Source of the DNA: Tetracladium setigerum
Taxonomy: Eukaryota; Ascomycota; Leotiomycetes; Helotiales
DNA: 64,000 nucleotides
Direction of reading: 5' to 3'
Assembly: GCA_031472005.1 (NCBI GenBank)
Contig: PZJY01000008.1
Span: forward strand, 2,625,841-2,689,840
Of this stretch, positions 34,962-48,339 are shown one piece after another. The notes beneath the pieces are model-generated. The model saw only the letters and a program-made list of their open reading frames with translations. It did not search any database and was not told where the DNA came from. Both the position numbers and the translations under genes were made by a program. The stretch's first letter is position 1; each line of letters opens with the position of its first letter.

Positions 34962-37295
34962 GTGGAATAATGTAATAATTAATTATCAAGCATCACAAAG
35001 AAAACGCCCACCACTGGAGTTGAATTCCAATCATGAAGTTCTATTATTGTTTTTTTTGGATCCTCTTGCTACTCGGCATTAATGAGTTGGCAGTAAGTAC
35101 TCAGTATGGAGTTACAACCTAACTTGACATGGACTACACACATATATTATACTACCATTCATACACCCCCATCTCTATTCTCTTTGAACTTAATCATATA
35201 AATAACAGCAGTGCTACACAACGCAAATGCATATTCTGGCTCGAAGTAGTCTTTATCGCTTTTGAAATTTTGGCAGTCGTTTGAGGGATTCCCCGTACCA
35301 CTTGAAGTAGCAAGCCGGTGGCCTCATACAGCTGGCCATGACTCTTTCTATGCCGAGGACCCTTCTTCGACCCTGTTTTTAAGAGCATGTTCAGAGAATT
35401 GGAACTCTTTGTCACCAACTCTCTCAATTTAGCCCGTGATCACATTTCCCGGCTTCCCACTTTGTTCGGAATTATCTTTCGTCACGCTTTAAAGCCAAAT
35501 AGCCTGTATGAATCCTATTTCTACATGAAGGATATATAGAATCTCGACTTCTGATATCTGAGAAAAATGTGTTATTTCATGTCTATAGTACAAAGTTTGT
35601 TGAATCTAAGAATTTGCTTTACCAAGTTGGATATTGCAGAGCACATATCCCTTCGCTGAGGATATGTGCTTAAACTGAGGAACAGCCTCCTAGGTAAAAA
35701 TGATCAAGGTTCCGGAGACATCGGCAAGAGCAGATTTGCACGCCAACCCCGAAATTATCATATAAACATATCTTCTCCCTGGCGCAGAGAGAAAGCATTC
35801 TTTCATCCTGAATAACTGGAGAGATCATCACTTCGGTTGATAATCATGGGAGGGACGACTATGAAGTCTTTGCCCAGGCTAAAGATCTCCATCATCTCCC
35901 GAAAGACCCTGCTCGTACCCTGTGGAGATCAATGGTCAAGAGTGGCTTGCTGAAAATGGGAAAGCAGAATGAAAATGGATTCTGCAGGTTTGGGACTGTG
36001 GAGAAGGGTTCCTGCATATATTCCCTTTCATGCAATAGACTCATGGCCAAGCATTGGTATGCTAGGCATGAGGCAGGGGATGGGAATTGTGATGAGTTTG
36101 AGTAAATTAGCGCGGATCAGAGTTATGGACCTGCCCTCTGAACTCGGACGATGGCGAGGAGCAGTCATCTGTCCTGTCCGAGATTTTGTGTAGCTGTAGA
36201 TAATAAAATCATCTATCAGTAAGCTTGGTAGGTGACAGGAGTTTTAGACGCTGAGTTTTATCATTGAAAATTTGCGACGGACAGCTCCGGCCACTGGTCC
36301 GAACTTGGACGTGTGGCTGATCACCACAAATAAACAAAGCGAGCCCCTGAATTTGACACCCAATCGGTGAATTGACAGCAGACTCGATAAACCCGAGCCT
36401 CAATCGTTTCGGCTTTCGCTTACACCAGAACGACAACTGCTTCATCCATTATCCTCCCATGGTTTCTTCTTTCCATACACATGCACAGTATGATGCTATA
36501 CTTCATCTTGATTTTTTTTGCACGTTCATGCTGCCTAAGTCAGTATGTCTGATTTCAAAACTTGGACTTTGTCACCGAGTCCCGACAGACAGTAGCTGCT
36601 GGTGTTGGTGTTGGGTGTTGGGTATTTGTTGGGTGTTGTGGAATTTGTTGTTCAAACCCTTATTCGGGTGCATTCTCCACTTCACCAGCTCTCCACATTC
36701 TAACTCCCGGGCCCCCTTCTCGCCGTCCAGCCCCTCAGCACAAACTGTATCTCGTTATAAACGATACACCCTTCCGATGCAACGGTGCTTGACCCAGCTA
36801 TTGCTTCTCAGATAATAAGTAGACAAGTCTTGGGAGACGCCACTATGTGGCCAGACTAAAGCTCATCCCTCGAGTTTGCTTATGAGGCTGGATGCAGACA
36901 GGTATTCCTGTATCACTCGGCCCATTTCAGCTATTATTCGATACTAGACTCACCGCGAGTCCCGACGTCGTTTTCTCTTTGGCTGCAGGAACGAGATAGG
37001 CTTTCTACCGTTTCACGGTCAGGTCTTGACCTTTGCGCCCATGACTCCATTTGGCGAGTGCCGAGAATCCACAGGAACTCTTGTAAATCCAGGGTGGCAT
37101 TTGAAGAAGTATTTGACTTGCTTGCAAACCTCTATTGTTCCTTCTCCCTCATCCGCCCTCCGCTATCCCTCTAGGTTCTCTTTGGAGCCGTCCGGTCTTT
37201 TGTCGATCTTTGAGTGCTCGCACTCTATACTGTTCGTAGTCATCGCGATTACATCACATTCTTTTCCCTTTATTTAATTTTTTCATATCTTAATT
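34962..37295. other. Long intergenic, no gene seen
   Basis: About 2.3 kb. Short frames on both strands lack family resemblance. 36590-36660 contains GTTGGTGTTGGGTGTTGGG repeats. 37040-37295 is the probable promoter and leader of the giant secreted-protein gene. Confidence 0.5.
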
Positions 37296-40200
37296 ATGGC
37301 AAATCTAATCTTGGCCACCTTTGGCCTCTTGCTCGCACCCGTTTTGGCAGCTCAAGCTATCAACCCTACTTGTGTCGACGGAAGAGACAATGGAAAGACC
37401 TTCATCGCTAATAATGCACATTGGAAGATTGAATGCGGCCTCGACTACTGGGGATCTGATCTTACAGCACCTAAGTTCAACACCTTTGATGAATGTATTA
37501 TATCTTGCGATGCTTCTGCAGAATGTGTTGCTGTGTCCTATGTTGGAGATAACTGTTATCAGAAGCGGGCCATCGCCGAAACCGCAAATCAACAAGCCAA
37601 CTGCTGGACTGCGAGACATTTCTACCCTGGCGAGGAAAATGTTGAAGCCGAACAAGTCCCCGCGCCTGTCGAGACCGAGGAAGAATCAGAGGGTGTTCCA
37701 TGGGAAGTAGAGCCGGTCGAGCCAGTCGAGCTAGTTGAGCCAGAAGAAGGTGAAGTAGCAGAACTTGCCGAGCCATTCTCTTGTATCGACAAGAAGGATG
37801 ATGGAAAGCTTTACCGCACTCTCAAGGGCGTATTTGAGGTTGTTTGTGGTAAGGACTTTGGCGGAAATGATATTGGGGTTACCTCAGTAGCCACGTTTGA
37901 GGACTGCATCGAAGCATGTTCATCCACCGACGACTGTGTTAACGTTGGTAAGTTTAACCGCACTATCAGCAGCAATTATTGTAACTAACCAAACTTTTAC
38001 AGCTTTCGTCTGGGGTACTTGTTACCTCAAAAACAAGAGTGGAAGCACTTCAGATGTCGGTCATGTTTGGTCAGCCAAGCTTCAAGCCGACACCGCGATC
38101 CCCGCAGATCCCACCGAGTCACCATCTGAACTGTCTTGTGTCGACAACAAAGATAACAACATCAATTTCGTCGCAGGCACAGCCACTTACAATATTAAGT
38201 GTGGTACCGACTACGCTGGAAACGATCTTACAGCCGCTCCAGTTGCCAATTTTGAAGCATGTCTCGTCACATGTTCTGCGACTTCCCAATGTACTACTGT
38301 TGGTAAGTGTTTCTAAATATTCCCCTATAAGCTTCACTACTAACCTTTACTACAGCTTACGTTTATGGAACTTGTTACATGAAGAGCGCCAAAGGCGAAG
38401 CTGGTGAAGCAGCCCATGTTTGGGGCGCTTCCTTAGTCATTGATACACCGGAAACTCCTACTACACCAACTGATCCAACCACTCCTGTGGCTGCTCTTAC
38501 TTGCGCAGAAAACAAAGATCACCTGAAGCGCTATGGTGCACCATCTGGAGGTCTATATCTTATCGAGTGCGGTCTCGACTACGCTGGAGGAGATTTCTCT
38601 GCCTCCGTAGTATCTTCTTTCGAGGACTGTATCGAATCTTGCGACGAGAACTCTCAGTGTGTCGACGTCTCATATGTTGACGGCTTCTGCTACCGAAAGA
38701 GTGAACTGATTACCCCCTCGGTTGTGCGTGGTCATGTCTGGACTGCCAAGGTCCTTACTCTTGCCAAAGACATCTTTGCCTTCCCAACAGCTACTCCTCA
38801 GGATGTTGGCGATGGCGAGGAAATCATGTTTGATTTCGACCCCGTTCAGCCACCCCAGCCAACAGCCACACTTACGCCAGCCTCGCCTCCTGGAATTGAC
38901 ATGGGTGGACTTGGTGTTTTGACTCCTGGTATGGTGTTCTTGTTACATTGCAGTACATTACTAACAATTTCTTAGACGAGCAAGCTAAGATCTGGTACAA
39001 TGGAAACGATGATGAGAACGAAGAGGGCGGAGCTACTACAGTCCGCCTCACACTCGATTACATATTCCCATCCATCGTCCTCGAGCACTCCATTTATATC
39101 AAGGACGTTGCATGTACCGCCAATGGACTCACAGGCCGCTTTGACACCACCGAGACACTCACTCCATACCTATACGCACTCAGCTCTTGGCCACAAACTT
39201 CCAAGGTCATTCTCGTCAGTGCCGCTACAAGCTGTTCTCCAGGCGAAGGTCAAAATGCCTTCTTCCTAGCTGAGAGTATCATTTTCGATGATGCAACGAA
39301 GACGTTTGTTGCTACCGGTGCCGTCGCTGAACTTAGTGATCTGATCACCAACATGGATGTTGATTTCGGAACCATCGTTCCAGATGCCACCAAGGATGTC
39401 ACTTTTGATAGTGCTTGTGGTACCCCAAGTGAAACAACTGTCAACGGTCTTCCTGCTTTGGCTTGCGGCGCTGACTTTGACAAACGATTGGATGAGCAAT
39501 TGACCTTTTACAGTGACGAGATTGTCGACCACGAGGTAAGTCTTCGTTTCAAGGCCATGCGATGTCACCAACTAACATTATTTTAGCGAATCTTGACAGT
39601 TGCCTCTGGATCCACTGATGTTGTTGTTTTCAAACCTAGACGCAAGAGATTCTGGGGTTCTATCTTCCGAGCCGTTGCTAAGGTTGTCACTGCTGTCGCA
39701 AAGGTTGTCGTACAGGTTGCTGTCGCTGGTATGCACGAAACTATTCTCTAATTTTGAAGTCCACTAACATTTTTAAGTTGTCAAAGTCGTAGCGGTCGTT
39801 GTTCAGAAGGCTGTCGCCGTCGTAGTCAGCGTCGCGAAGAAGGTGGTTGCGGTATCTGTGGCAATCGCAGTTAATGCTGTCAAGCTCATTGTCTTTGTCG
39901 TTACCGGAAACTACAGTAACAAGCTGGTTCTCCCCTTCAATCTCGGTCCATCGGCCCTCATGAAAACCGAATCTCCTTGGGGCCCAGCCGTCAAATTCTA
40001 TACCTTCCGACGTGGTGACAAGGATGAGAAGTGGTCCACAGAGGCTACTGCTCTTGACAAGCTCACTGGCCTCGTTGGTCTTTCGGAAGAACCCACCCCT
40101 GGTGTTGAAGTCTGGTGTGTTAACTGTGGCATCAACGGAAAGGTTGTTGCTGAGGGTTCCATCTCTGCTACCCCTCTCAGCGGTCTCACCAAAGGTACGA

Positions 40201-42744
40201 TCGGTGTCAGCGGTAATTTGTATGCTGGTCTCTACCTTGGTGTCAACGCTTTCGCCAAGTGGGAGAAATCTTTCGAGAAGGAGTTCTTGAGACAGAATCT
40301 TGCTGGATGGTCTATTCCTGGTATCGTTTCTCTTGGTCCGGAGCTTGTACTTGCTCTTGAGGCTACAATTGGTGTTCAGGCTGAGGGTCAATTGATCACC
40401 GGTGCCTCTCTTACATGGCCAGCATTCGAGGCCACTCTCGATTTCGTAGACCGATCCAAGTCTACTCGATCTGGCTGGACTCCAGTTGTCAATTCTAGAT
40501 TCCAGGCTCATGGCACCCTTGAAGCATCCGCTGCTCTTGGTCTTCCAGTTACTCTTGAGTTTGGTATCAACATTCTCAATGGTATGTGGAAGAAGTCTGT
40601 TGGTCTCTCTGATACTCCCGCCATTCAAGCTACAGCGGAATTCAGTATCGACGTCGGAACCGAGACAAATGACATTGGTACTGAAGAGTGCTATGGTATT
40701 GGATGGGACATTAAGCTTACCAACGAGGTTAAGCTCGAGATTACTGATGTTGCTGAGTTTGTTCTCGCCCAATGGGCTTCCCCTGCTTTGGCAGAAGGAT
40801 GTATTGGATGGCCCAAGCCTGGTAAGTCCTACAATTCCTTTTCTTCCAATTTCATTTATGACCTACTAACAATCACTAGGAGAGGAACCAGAAGAGCCAG
40901 AAGTTCCTGACATTCCAACTCTCCCTGAGCTCCCACCTGTAGAGACCGGATTGAAATGCCCCGCGGCTGCTGGATCTACATACTCCGATGGTGTCGATAA
41001 CTGGGAAATCCGATGCAACATCGACTACCCATACAACGATATGTCCAGCAACAACTCTCCCGACTTTGAGTCCTGCATCTCATCTTGCTCCAAGACTACT
41101 GGATGTGTTGGTGTCTCGTGGATCACCACAGGGCCAACTCCTGCTACGGTTGCTGCTCACGGTACTGTGTGCTATCTAAAATCTGCCTGGGGAGCTGCTA
41201 GAGGACCATCATTACCTTGGAACGGTCCTACTCTTGCCACTGCACTTTTGATGTCGCCTTTCCGTATTCACAGCGTCATCTACTCTGATCGGGATATTAC
41301 TGCCCAGGCTATTGCAAGATGGCAAAAAGGCAACCGTATCGTCATCAGCACCGCAGAAATGTACAACATCAATGGCGACCCATGGCCTGGATCGGCCAAG
41401 TCTGTTTCCATGCTTTACAGCTATGGAGCAGAGGAGCGTATCTGGAATGCCAAAGACAACGTTGGTACCATCATTATTACAGCAGGTCCCGTCAATAACC
41501 ACGCATATTCTACAATTGTTCCCAACTGGCCACAATCATGGGGTGTCAGTCACATGAAGATTGTCGGTGCAAACTGGGGTCTTGCAGCTATCACTGATGG
41601 AAATGTCATCTCTAACATGTATCGCTACGCCGCCCAGAACACCAACTGGCAATGGAGCAACAGTTTCATGGGTCAAGATTCCTGGGTTACTATTACCAAG
41701 ACTGGTGTCATCTGGTATAGGGACACCTATCATGCAGAAGGTCAGGGCCGTGGTGATCTCTATGTCATGACTGGTCGCGAGAACACTCAAGGAGGCTGGT
41801 GGAGACCATTCAAGCGATCTGTTGAGTGGTCCGCACCAAGACTGACTGGTCGCGCTTCTTACAATGAGACCCTATTGGCGCTTGTCAATGGAACCACAAA
41901 CAGCACCAGACAGTTGAACGAGACAACTCCAACTTCAGCACCAACAGCTACACCAGTCCCATTGTTCACCAACGCTACTAGAGAGGTCGAGGAGATTGCT
42001 CCTGTTGTTGCTGCACCAGCGCTCAACACCACTCTCCCAGGCAATGCCACTGTCATCAATGCACCATTCGCGAACAGCACCGCTCCCCTCAACACAACCA
42101 GTCCACTGCTGAATTCCACCACAATTATCCAACCAACAAACGTCACCATTCCAACCACAAACACCACTCTTCCAGTGAACACCACCATTCCCGACGAACC
42201 AGTCAACTTTGCCCCAGTCACCATTATGGATACCACCTCCATTCTCAAGCTCAATCCCGGCACAAACGGTAATCTCTTCCTCTCTGACCCCTCCGACACA
42301 ACCGACATTTCTACCCTCACAAGCAGCACCTTCTCCGCCGCCTTAACAACCACCCAGAAACTCATCGTCGGCGACTCTTCCTCTCGTATGCTCCACTACT
42401 ACCCCTCCACAATGTCTTCTCTTGGCGTCTCCCGTCTTCGTCTCGCAACTGTCGATGACCTTCCCAAGGGTGCTCGCCTTCTCAGTCTCGTCGAGTTTGA
42501 GGGCACTGATGGTCAGAAGATGTTGATGGGTGTTGATCCACAGGGTGACTACTTCTACCTCATGCTCTGCGCTATTCAAGGCCAATTGAACAAGGTCTTC
42601 TTGGTCAAGGACATCGATGCCGGACCAGCTGTTCTACAGGCCGATGAAAGCAAATTCACTATCACTGGTGGCAAAGCCAGCGAGTGTATCCCACTTGCGA
42701 TGGTAATTACTGATACTGGTGCCATTGTGGTTGAGGAGAATTAG
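37296..42744 (+). CDS. Giant secreted multi-Apple/PAN-like protein, about 1711 aa
   Basis: Seven exons (37296-37947, 38003-38302, 38356-38928, 38976-39535, 39587-39728, 39778-40821, 40880-42744) join without a frame break. After a signal peptide (residues 1-19) come four Cys-rich Apple/PAN-like modules (about 25-110, 160-255, 265-355, 365-450) with the pattern IxCGxDYxGxD...FExCxxxCxxxxxCxxVxxxxxxCYxK; a fifth lies near 1110-1185. Residues 520-690 resemble the fungal DUF7029 extracellular domain (FPSIVLEHSIYIKDVAC). A tetrabasic site KPRRKRFWG sits near 712, followed by about 65 residues of Val/Ala with spaced Lys (AVAKVVTAVAKVVVQVAVAV). A beta-rich domain spans 790-1085, an unassigned C-terminal domain starts near 1200, and an N-glycosylation-rich Thr/Asn linker lies near 1420-1540. 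There is no GPI signal. A cell-surface or adhesin role is inference. Confidence 0.85.
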
Positions 42745-43628
42745 ATTCAGCATCAGAGACTATTCGAGATTGAGACGAAATGTTTTTACGGATCATGAAG
42801 GAAGCCGGTAGATGGAGTTTTTAGAGTAAATGGGTAGATGGCGCAGGTCTAATTGAATGTAAAATGATAATTGTATATTCTCTATCCTTATTTTGCATCT
42901 CTTCCTTGTGTAAATTTTACTATGGACCTCTGATATTTCGTTTGAAAGTATTATCACTCAATATCGCTAAATTAATAAAAACAAAGCTCTCAATCCGTCA
43001 CGTTTTAAATCTTTATAGAGTATATTAATAATATGCTTCCTAGCCTGGCATCTTAGGACACTGATCTCAAAGACCCAAGGAAACTTTAGATCATAGAGGT
43101 AACGCGATTGGACTCAAAGAAAGTGATAATTCTCTCATAAATACGGTTAAGATATTCCCAACAAAAAGGACATGAAGGTAAAGCTAGGTGTTTATTCTCT
43201 TGCCTAATATAGTTATTAATAATAAGATCTTAATATTCTTGTCTATAAACACTATAACTATTTGTTTGGTCTCTACTATTTCTAGACTAAGAGTTTCTGC
43301 ATGGACACATATAGCTATTAGCATTACTAAGTAGAAGTTAATATAGGCTATTAAGATATAGGAAAAAGATATATAAGAAGCCGCGGTATTGATCATTCGC
43401 ATATAGGTACATCACACATGGATTACTTGTGTGATGGTTTAAACGATTCTTGCATTTTGTAATTCAAATAAATGGTCACACTTCTTATATATGTTAAGTG
43501 GCAACATCCGATTACTCGATTTTGACCGAGCTAACGCAGCCTAATCTTTAAGTATAACTCTAAAGATATAGAGTGGATCAATACGATGGGTTGAATTGTA
43601 TTATTTATCGATAAATAGAGTCGAAACT
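42745..43628. other. AT-rich spacer
   Basis: About 880 bases, strongly AT-rich from 42940 on, with TTAATAATA and TATATAAG words. No coding signal; may be an old degraded repeat. Confidence 0.5.
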
Positions 43629-44446
43629 TTAATCCCTTCCTCTTAGCACTTCCCACAAAGCCTTAGCATATACCTCAGGATCTGTCATATATGAGATATG
43701 TCCTCCAGGGAGTCTCGCGATTTCTTTGCCTATCTTCTGGGCAATAACCGCAATAGGACCAACTCCCGCCCCATCTCCAGACTTGACCCCGGCTGCGGGA
43801 ACATACTTTGTGCTCTCTACTTGAATAATTTCTAAGTCGACCGGCGCGCTGGTGTATTGTCTCAACTCAAATTCGAACCAATACATCGAATTAGCCCGTA
43901 TTTCATCGCCACGCGTTGTATCCATGCAGTGGCGCATCATTTTCCCATCATCAGCTTCTGATAAACCCCCGAAAAGACCTCCATAGCAGCCATAACGCCC
44001 TTTTCTCGATACAGTGTGTAGATATGGCTGATGAGACCGGTGGCTTTGACTTGGAGTTCTTCAGGCAAGACTGAAAAGGCGGGAGGCTCATGGGCGATGA
44101 CCGTTGACACACTCTCAGGGTGACGAGTCAAGAGGCGTGTTGCCACGACAGCTCCGGAGGAAGTTCCGAAGACGAGCGCAGGCTGATCAGAGAGGTGTTT
44201 GATGAGAGCGTGCGCATCATCGGCGTCGGTGGAAAGGCGATTGGGGAAATCTTGAGGACCGACGAGCAGACTCTTGGAAAAACCACGACGGTCCCAACAG
44301 ACAACTGTGAAATGTGCCGCAAGGTATATAGCAACGTCTTTAAAGACGGCACCACGGCCATCAGCACCTGGAATCAGCATGAGGAGAGGCCCGCTGCCAA
44401 AGGTTTCGTAGTGCAGTATGGCGCCTTCGACTTGGTGAGTAGGCAT
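43629..44446 (-). CDS. Alpha/beta hydrolase-fold protein, one apparent frameshift
   Basis: The start at 44446 (MPTHQVEGAILHYETFGSGP) is preferred because family members begin with this strand; the frame is open to an upstream Met at 44548. Motifs: LLMLIPGADGRGAVF (oxyanion HG-like loop), VVCWDRRGFSKS, the nucleophile elbow ALVFGTSSGAVVA (GTSSG, Ser nucleophile) and, at the end, ARLPGGHISYMTDPEVYAKA with the catalytic His. The frame changes at 43940-43943, a T4 run on the plus strand (QKLMMGK | MMRHCMDT); one more base gives a continuous protein of about 272 residues. Such small esterase/hydrolases often serve secondary or xenobiotic metabolism. The neighbours (regulator, NmrA-like protein, dehydrogenase relic) fit that, but no substrate can be assigned. 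Confidence 0.8.
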
Positions 44447-44935
44447 TGTGAAAGATGGATGTGTGAGTGCGGATGAAAATATGTTGATAAAATAGTCGGA
44501 AAGAGAGGTGCGTCTACGAGAAAAAGTCTCTTGCCTCGCAAGATTCAAGAGTTTGAAGGGCGACGGATGAATTGGAACAGGTATTTATATCCTCAAATGG
44601 GAATTCATGGACCTTTATTCCTCCATCTTGGGATGCTCGGGACAGAGGGAGTGGGTTGAAATGCCAAGCCGCGGAGATCGGGATGTCGGGATGATCATCG
44701 ATAAGCGAGAGAAGGTACAACTTCTCTAATCATTTTATACTGTCGGAACCGTTTGTAAAGTCCGATAAACTAGCTCCGACACGTAACTCCGTTGCAAACT
44801 GAGGTTTTTTGGTTAGAATCTCTACAGAAAGTGAGGACATTATCCACCGACATAGTTATTTTTTCACACTCTTATTGTCAAGACATTCTTGCTAACGAAC
44901 CCATGCCTTTATAATCTCGTCTCATAATAGCTCAG
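44447..44935. other. Promoter region of the hydrolase gene
   Basis: Upstream DNA of the hydrolase. The minus-strand frame up to 44720 has no family resemblance. Confidence 0.4.
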
Positions 44936-45262
44936 CAAGTCTGGTTGATCACAGGGACAACCTCTGGTTTCGGGTCTAAGTTTGTAAGACGTCTACTCCA
45001 CAGGTGAGACAAAGTCATCGCGACAGCTCGTAATACATCCAAAATTTCTCATCTGGAGAATAAAGCCGCGGGAATCTTGAAATTGGATTTTCTTGCCAGC
45101 CAATCTACATTCAACAAGCAAGCTGAAAAATCTGTCTCTATGTATGGAAAAATCGACGTTTTGGTAAATAGTGGGGGCTACTTGCACTTTAGGATTATTG
45201 AGAAATACAGTCGTGATGAAATCAGACAGTCGTTATGGCAGGCCTTTGCTGACACTTTATAA
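44936..45262 (+). pseudogene. Short-chain dehydrogenase/reductase relic
   Basis: Reads QVWLITGTTSGFGSKFVRRL, a stop, then DKVIATARNTSKISHLENKA, LKLDFLASQSTFNKQ, YGKIDVLVNSGGYLHF and IIEKYSRDEIRQS, ending in TAA. This is the N-terminal half of a classical SDR: TGxxxGxG cofactor loop, ATAR, LD-V-x-like strand, NxGG (normally NNAG) and the following helix. There is no start codon and an in-frame TGA; the YxxxK catalytic half is missing. Decayed and truncated. It shares the neighbourhood of the hydrolase, regulator and NmrA-like genes and may be a lost member of that group. Confidence 0.7.
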
Positions 45263-45777
45263 TAGTCGTGAAGGTTAGATTAAGTACTTCCAGACTCGCG
45301 AAGTGGTGTTCTAATTCGTGATTGCTATTCTCCTAATAGATAAATTTACTGATTTTGTAAATGCCTGAGCAAATCTAAGATTATATTAATCAGGACGGAG
45401 ATACTACTATATATTAGTTAGTTATTTTCACATAATATATAATTAAGTAGGTTATGGAAACGTTATGGCCGGTGCTTATCCGTAGACGTCCAGAGACGAA
45501 ACCAATCCACCTTGACAGGTGAGAGTCATGCCAATTATCACGGACCCTGGTGAGGCGCTTGCGCAACCCCACTTTTACACGTGATCTTAGACCACAAATT
45601 AAATAACCCCAGGTACTGGGTTACCTCCCGAACTAGATAGCGAACCATCGTGCACCTCTTGGGCGACAAGTCTGCACAAGTATACGCCATATCAAAACGA
45701 CAGTCAAATAGATCTTTCTATAAAAAGCTTGGCCTCGACTTTAGCGCAGGCACTGGCAGCTTGCTCTTGCGGTCAAA
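45263..45777. other. AT-rich spacer and regulator promoter
   Basis: 45290-45470 is AT-rich (TATATATTAGTTAG and similar words). 45470-45777 is the upstream region of the Zn2Cys6 gene, with a CACGTGA site at 45579. Confidence 0.4.
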
Positions 45778-48339
45778 ATGCAGCAGACAGGGTCCCAAGA
45801 CATTCTTCAAGCACCGCGACCCAAACGCCGGAAGATCCAACTGGCGTGCAATAAGTGTCGGAATCGAAAGACAAGGTGCGATGGTCATCGTCCCGCATGT
45901 ATTGCCTGTCTTGAACGGGGCATTGCAGCCGACTGTAGTTACGAGCCTAACCTCACTCCTTCGCAGAGGTAATTGAAATCCATTTACAGTTAGTGTTATG
46001 TCATATCTGACTTCATAAAATAGGTCTATTACCGATATAGACGACCAGGCACAGCAACTAGAGCGCAGATCTTTTGGTGCGGCTCTAGAATCAGCAGGTA
46101 AATCTCCTCTATTCATTAATACGTTATAAATATATGTCATTGGAGCTTAACTTCCGTCGGATGGAAACAGTTCTCTTTTAACTTTATTAATTAATAAAGA
46201 TATTCCAGATAGGAATTGTTATTCTGGACCAGATGGGAACTCTGATAGTACGGAGCGCGGTACGGTAATCCCTAGTAATAGTGGAACACCTATCACAGCA
46301 GAGCTTTTGAGCAGTCCTAATCGAACAACGCATATCACGACTGACTTTAACCGTGTTGATGGGCTGGCTACTGTAGCCTTTCCCCTGAAGATGAAAATAT
46401 TTATGGGGAGTCCTCAACTATCGCATTTGTACGCCATGTCATGCATGAACACCTGCCACCTGAGCATCAGCAATATAAGTCCCAGCTCTAGAGGCAATCC
46501 GTGACAGAGATGAGAGTCTAGCGGTTTATCCGCGACGCCAAACGGCTGATGATTACGTATCTTCCTTCTGGGAATTTGTACATCCAGTCTTTCCAATCCT
46601 TCACAAGGCATCATTTATGTCCAGATACAACGAGGTCTGGTCGTCGGAGCCCCACACAGGACAACATGACACTGGTCAAGTTGATGAGGTTGCATTCTCC
46701 GCAACCTTAAACATAATTTTTGCGTTAGGATGTCAATTTAGTAGCTTAGTAGCTGCTAATAGGCGGGCGCCAGTTGCTGACAATTTCTATCAAAGATCTA
46801 GGAAGATTTTTATCTACGATATTTTGGATACATCGTCGATGCCGGTATTGCAAATGCTACTTCTCACAGGCGTTTATCTTCAGTCTACGAAATATGCAGA
46901 GCGATGCTGGAACACTGTCGGACTTGCCATCAGAGCCGCTCAAAATCTTGGCTTACATTCAGAATCACCAACCAGACGACCTGAGAGACAACTAACTCGC
47001 GAGATAAAACGAAGAGTATGGCACGTTTGTGTCACGCTGGATCGGTAAGTAGTGGATCAGGTGATTTTTAAATACACTTTTTAAGCTTACTGATCTGACC
47101 AGACTTTTGGCGATGACGTTTGGCCGACCCGCTATGATCACAAGGTCATGGGACATCCCAATTCCTCTTATCATTGACGATGAATTCCTCCAGATTGATG
47201 GGGATGGGCTCCAGCCTTCCAATATACCGTCCCGGATGGGCTTGTTTGTGTACTCTTCGAAACTATATGACATATTAGATAAAGTTTTGATAACCTTCTA
47301 CACTAAACCCGAACTCGAAACCCCAAAGTCGATATCGACAGATGATAATTTGCAGAAGCTGTTGAGTAATGTTCTGACCTTCAATCGTCAACTTGACGAT
47401 TTTAACAATTCGATTCCCGAGTATCTGCGGCTACCAGCTCAGGTAGCTCATCCCAGCGTTTATATGAAGAATTCCAATATCCAACTTCAAGCTCAAATAT
47501 TAAGTTGCCGGTTTGATTAGTGCTGTCCATCAGTTTGAATCCCTACTGATCTGTACTAGGTTTCTCTATACACGAGTCATACTGCTACGCCCCTTACTCC
47601 TTCTGAGTGCCCAAGGTCATCTTGGGTCTGAGGCCACTGCATCAAATCCATGGAACAAAGCAACACTGGACAGGGAGCTTGCTAATTATGCTTGCAACTT
47701 GTGTGTTAAATCCGCACAGGAATTGGTCGAAAACCTCCATCACAATATTGACACCCCGTATCGAATATCACCTTGGCACACAGTTTATCGTAAGTAATTT
47801 AGAATTGATACAATGGAAATTGAGGATCAAGTTTATAACGTGAAACAGTATCTTTTGCAACTGCTATTGTTCTTCTAGCAGCACAAAGATGTCCGGTTAT
47901 CGATCCACTAGCTAAGAAAGAGGCTTTTGATTTGTCTCTCGGCCATTGCATTGCTATCTTAACATATCATGAACCACAGATTCATTCTGCGGGTCAAGCT
48001 ATACGAGTCTTAAACAAACTATGCAGCCAAATAAAGAATGTTCGAACCCAAAGTAAGTTATAGTTCTTATCCCAGTCTAGGGATAAACCACAAACTCTTC
48101 TTGGAAAATGTAGCTGATGGGGAGGAAAAGATGTCGCAGACCATGGAACTAATAGGGAGAGCCAACACGACTCCAGCTCGGCAACAAATAGGTCTATTGA
48201 GAAGGGAATTGAAAACTTTGCAAGTATTGAGGAGTCGCAGGATTGGTGGAACGAATTTATTCCTAATGGGACCGAAATGAACTCTGAGACTTGGTACAGC
48301 CAACATCTTCTTAACCTAGATTGGGTGGATATTTCTTGA
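45778..48339 (+). CDS. Zn2Cys6 fungal-specific transcription factor, three apparent frameshifts
   Basis: Likely exons: 45778-45968, 46024-46097, 46209-47044, 47103-47510, 47560-47789, 47849-48052 and about 48113-48339. The N-terminus has a basic patch (PRPKRRKIQ) and a binuclear zinc cluster ACNKCRNRKTRCDGHRPAC followed by CLERGIAADC. The middle is a Fungal_trans-type regulatory domain: SFWEFVHPVFPILHKASFMS, LGCQFSSLVAANRRA, RKIFIYDILDTSSMPVLQML, ALRAAQ-like helix AIRAAQNLGLHSE, then RVWHVCVTLDR and LLAMTFGRPAMI. The tail is YSQHLLNLDWVDIS. Frames break at 46382-46385 (C4), 46481-46483 (C3) and 48126-48129 (A4); one extra base at each restores continuity. It is a nuclear DNA-binding activator or repressor that could control the flanking hydrolase and NmrA-like genes (inference). 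Confidence 0.8.

Noticed and set aside
39741..40772. 343-codon open frame on the minus strand
   Set aside because: It lies wholly opposite exons of the giant secreted-protein gene, whose repeated GTC/GTT-rich codons leave the antisense frame open. No family resemblance.
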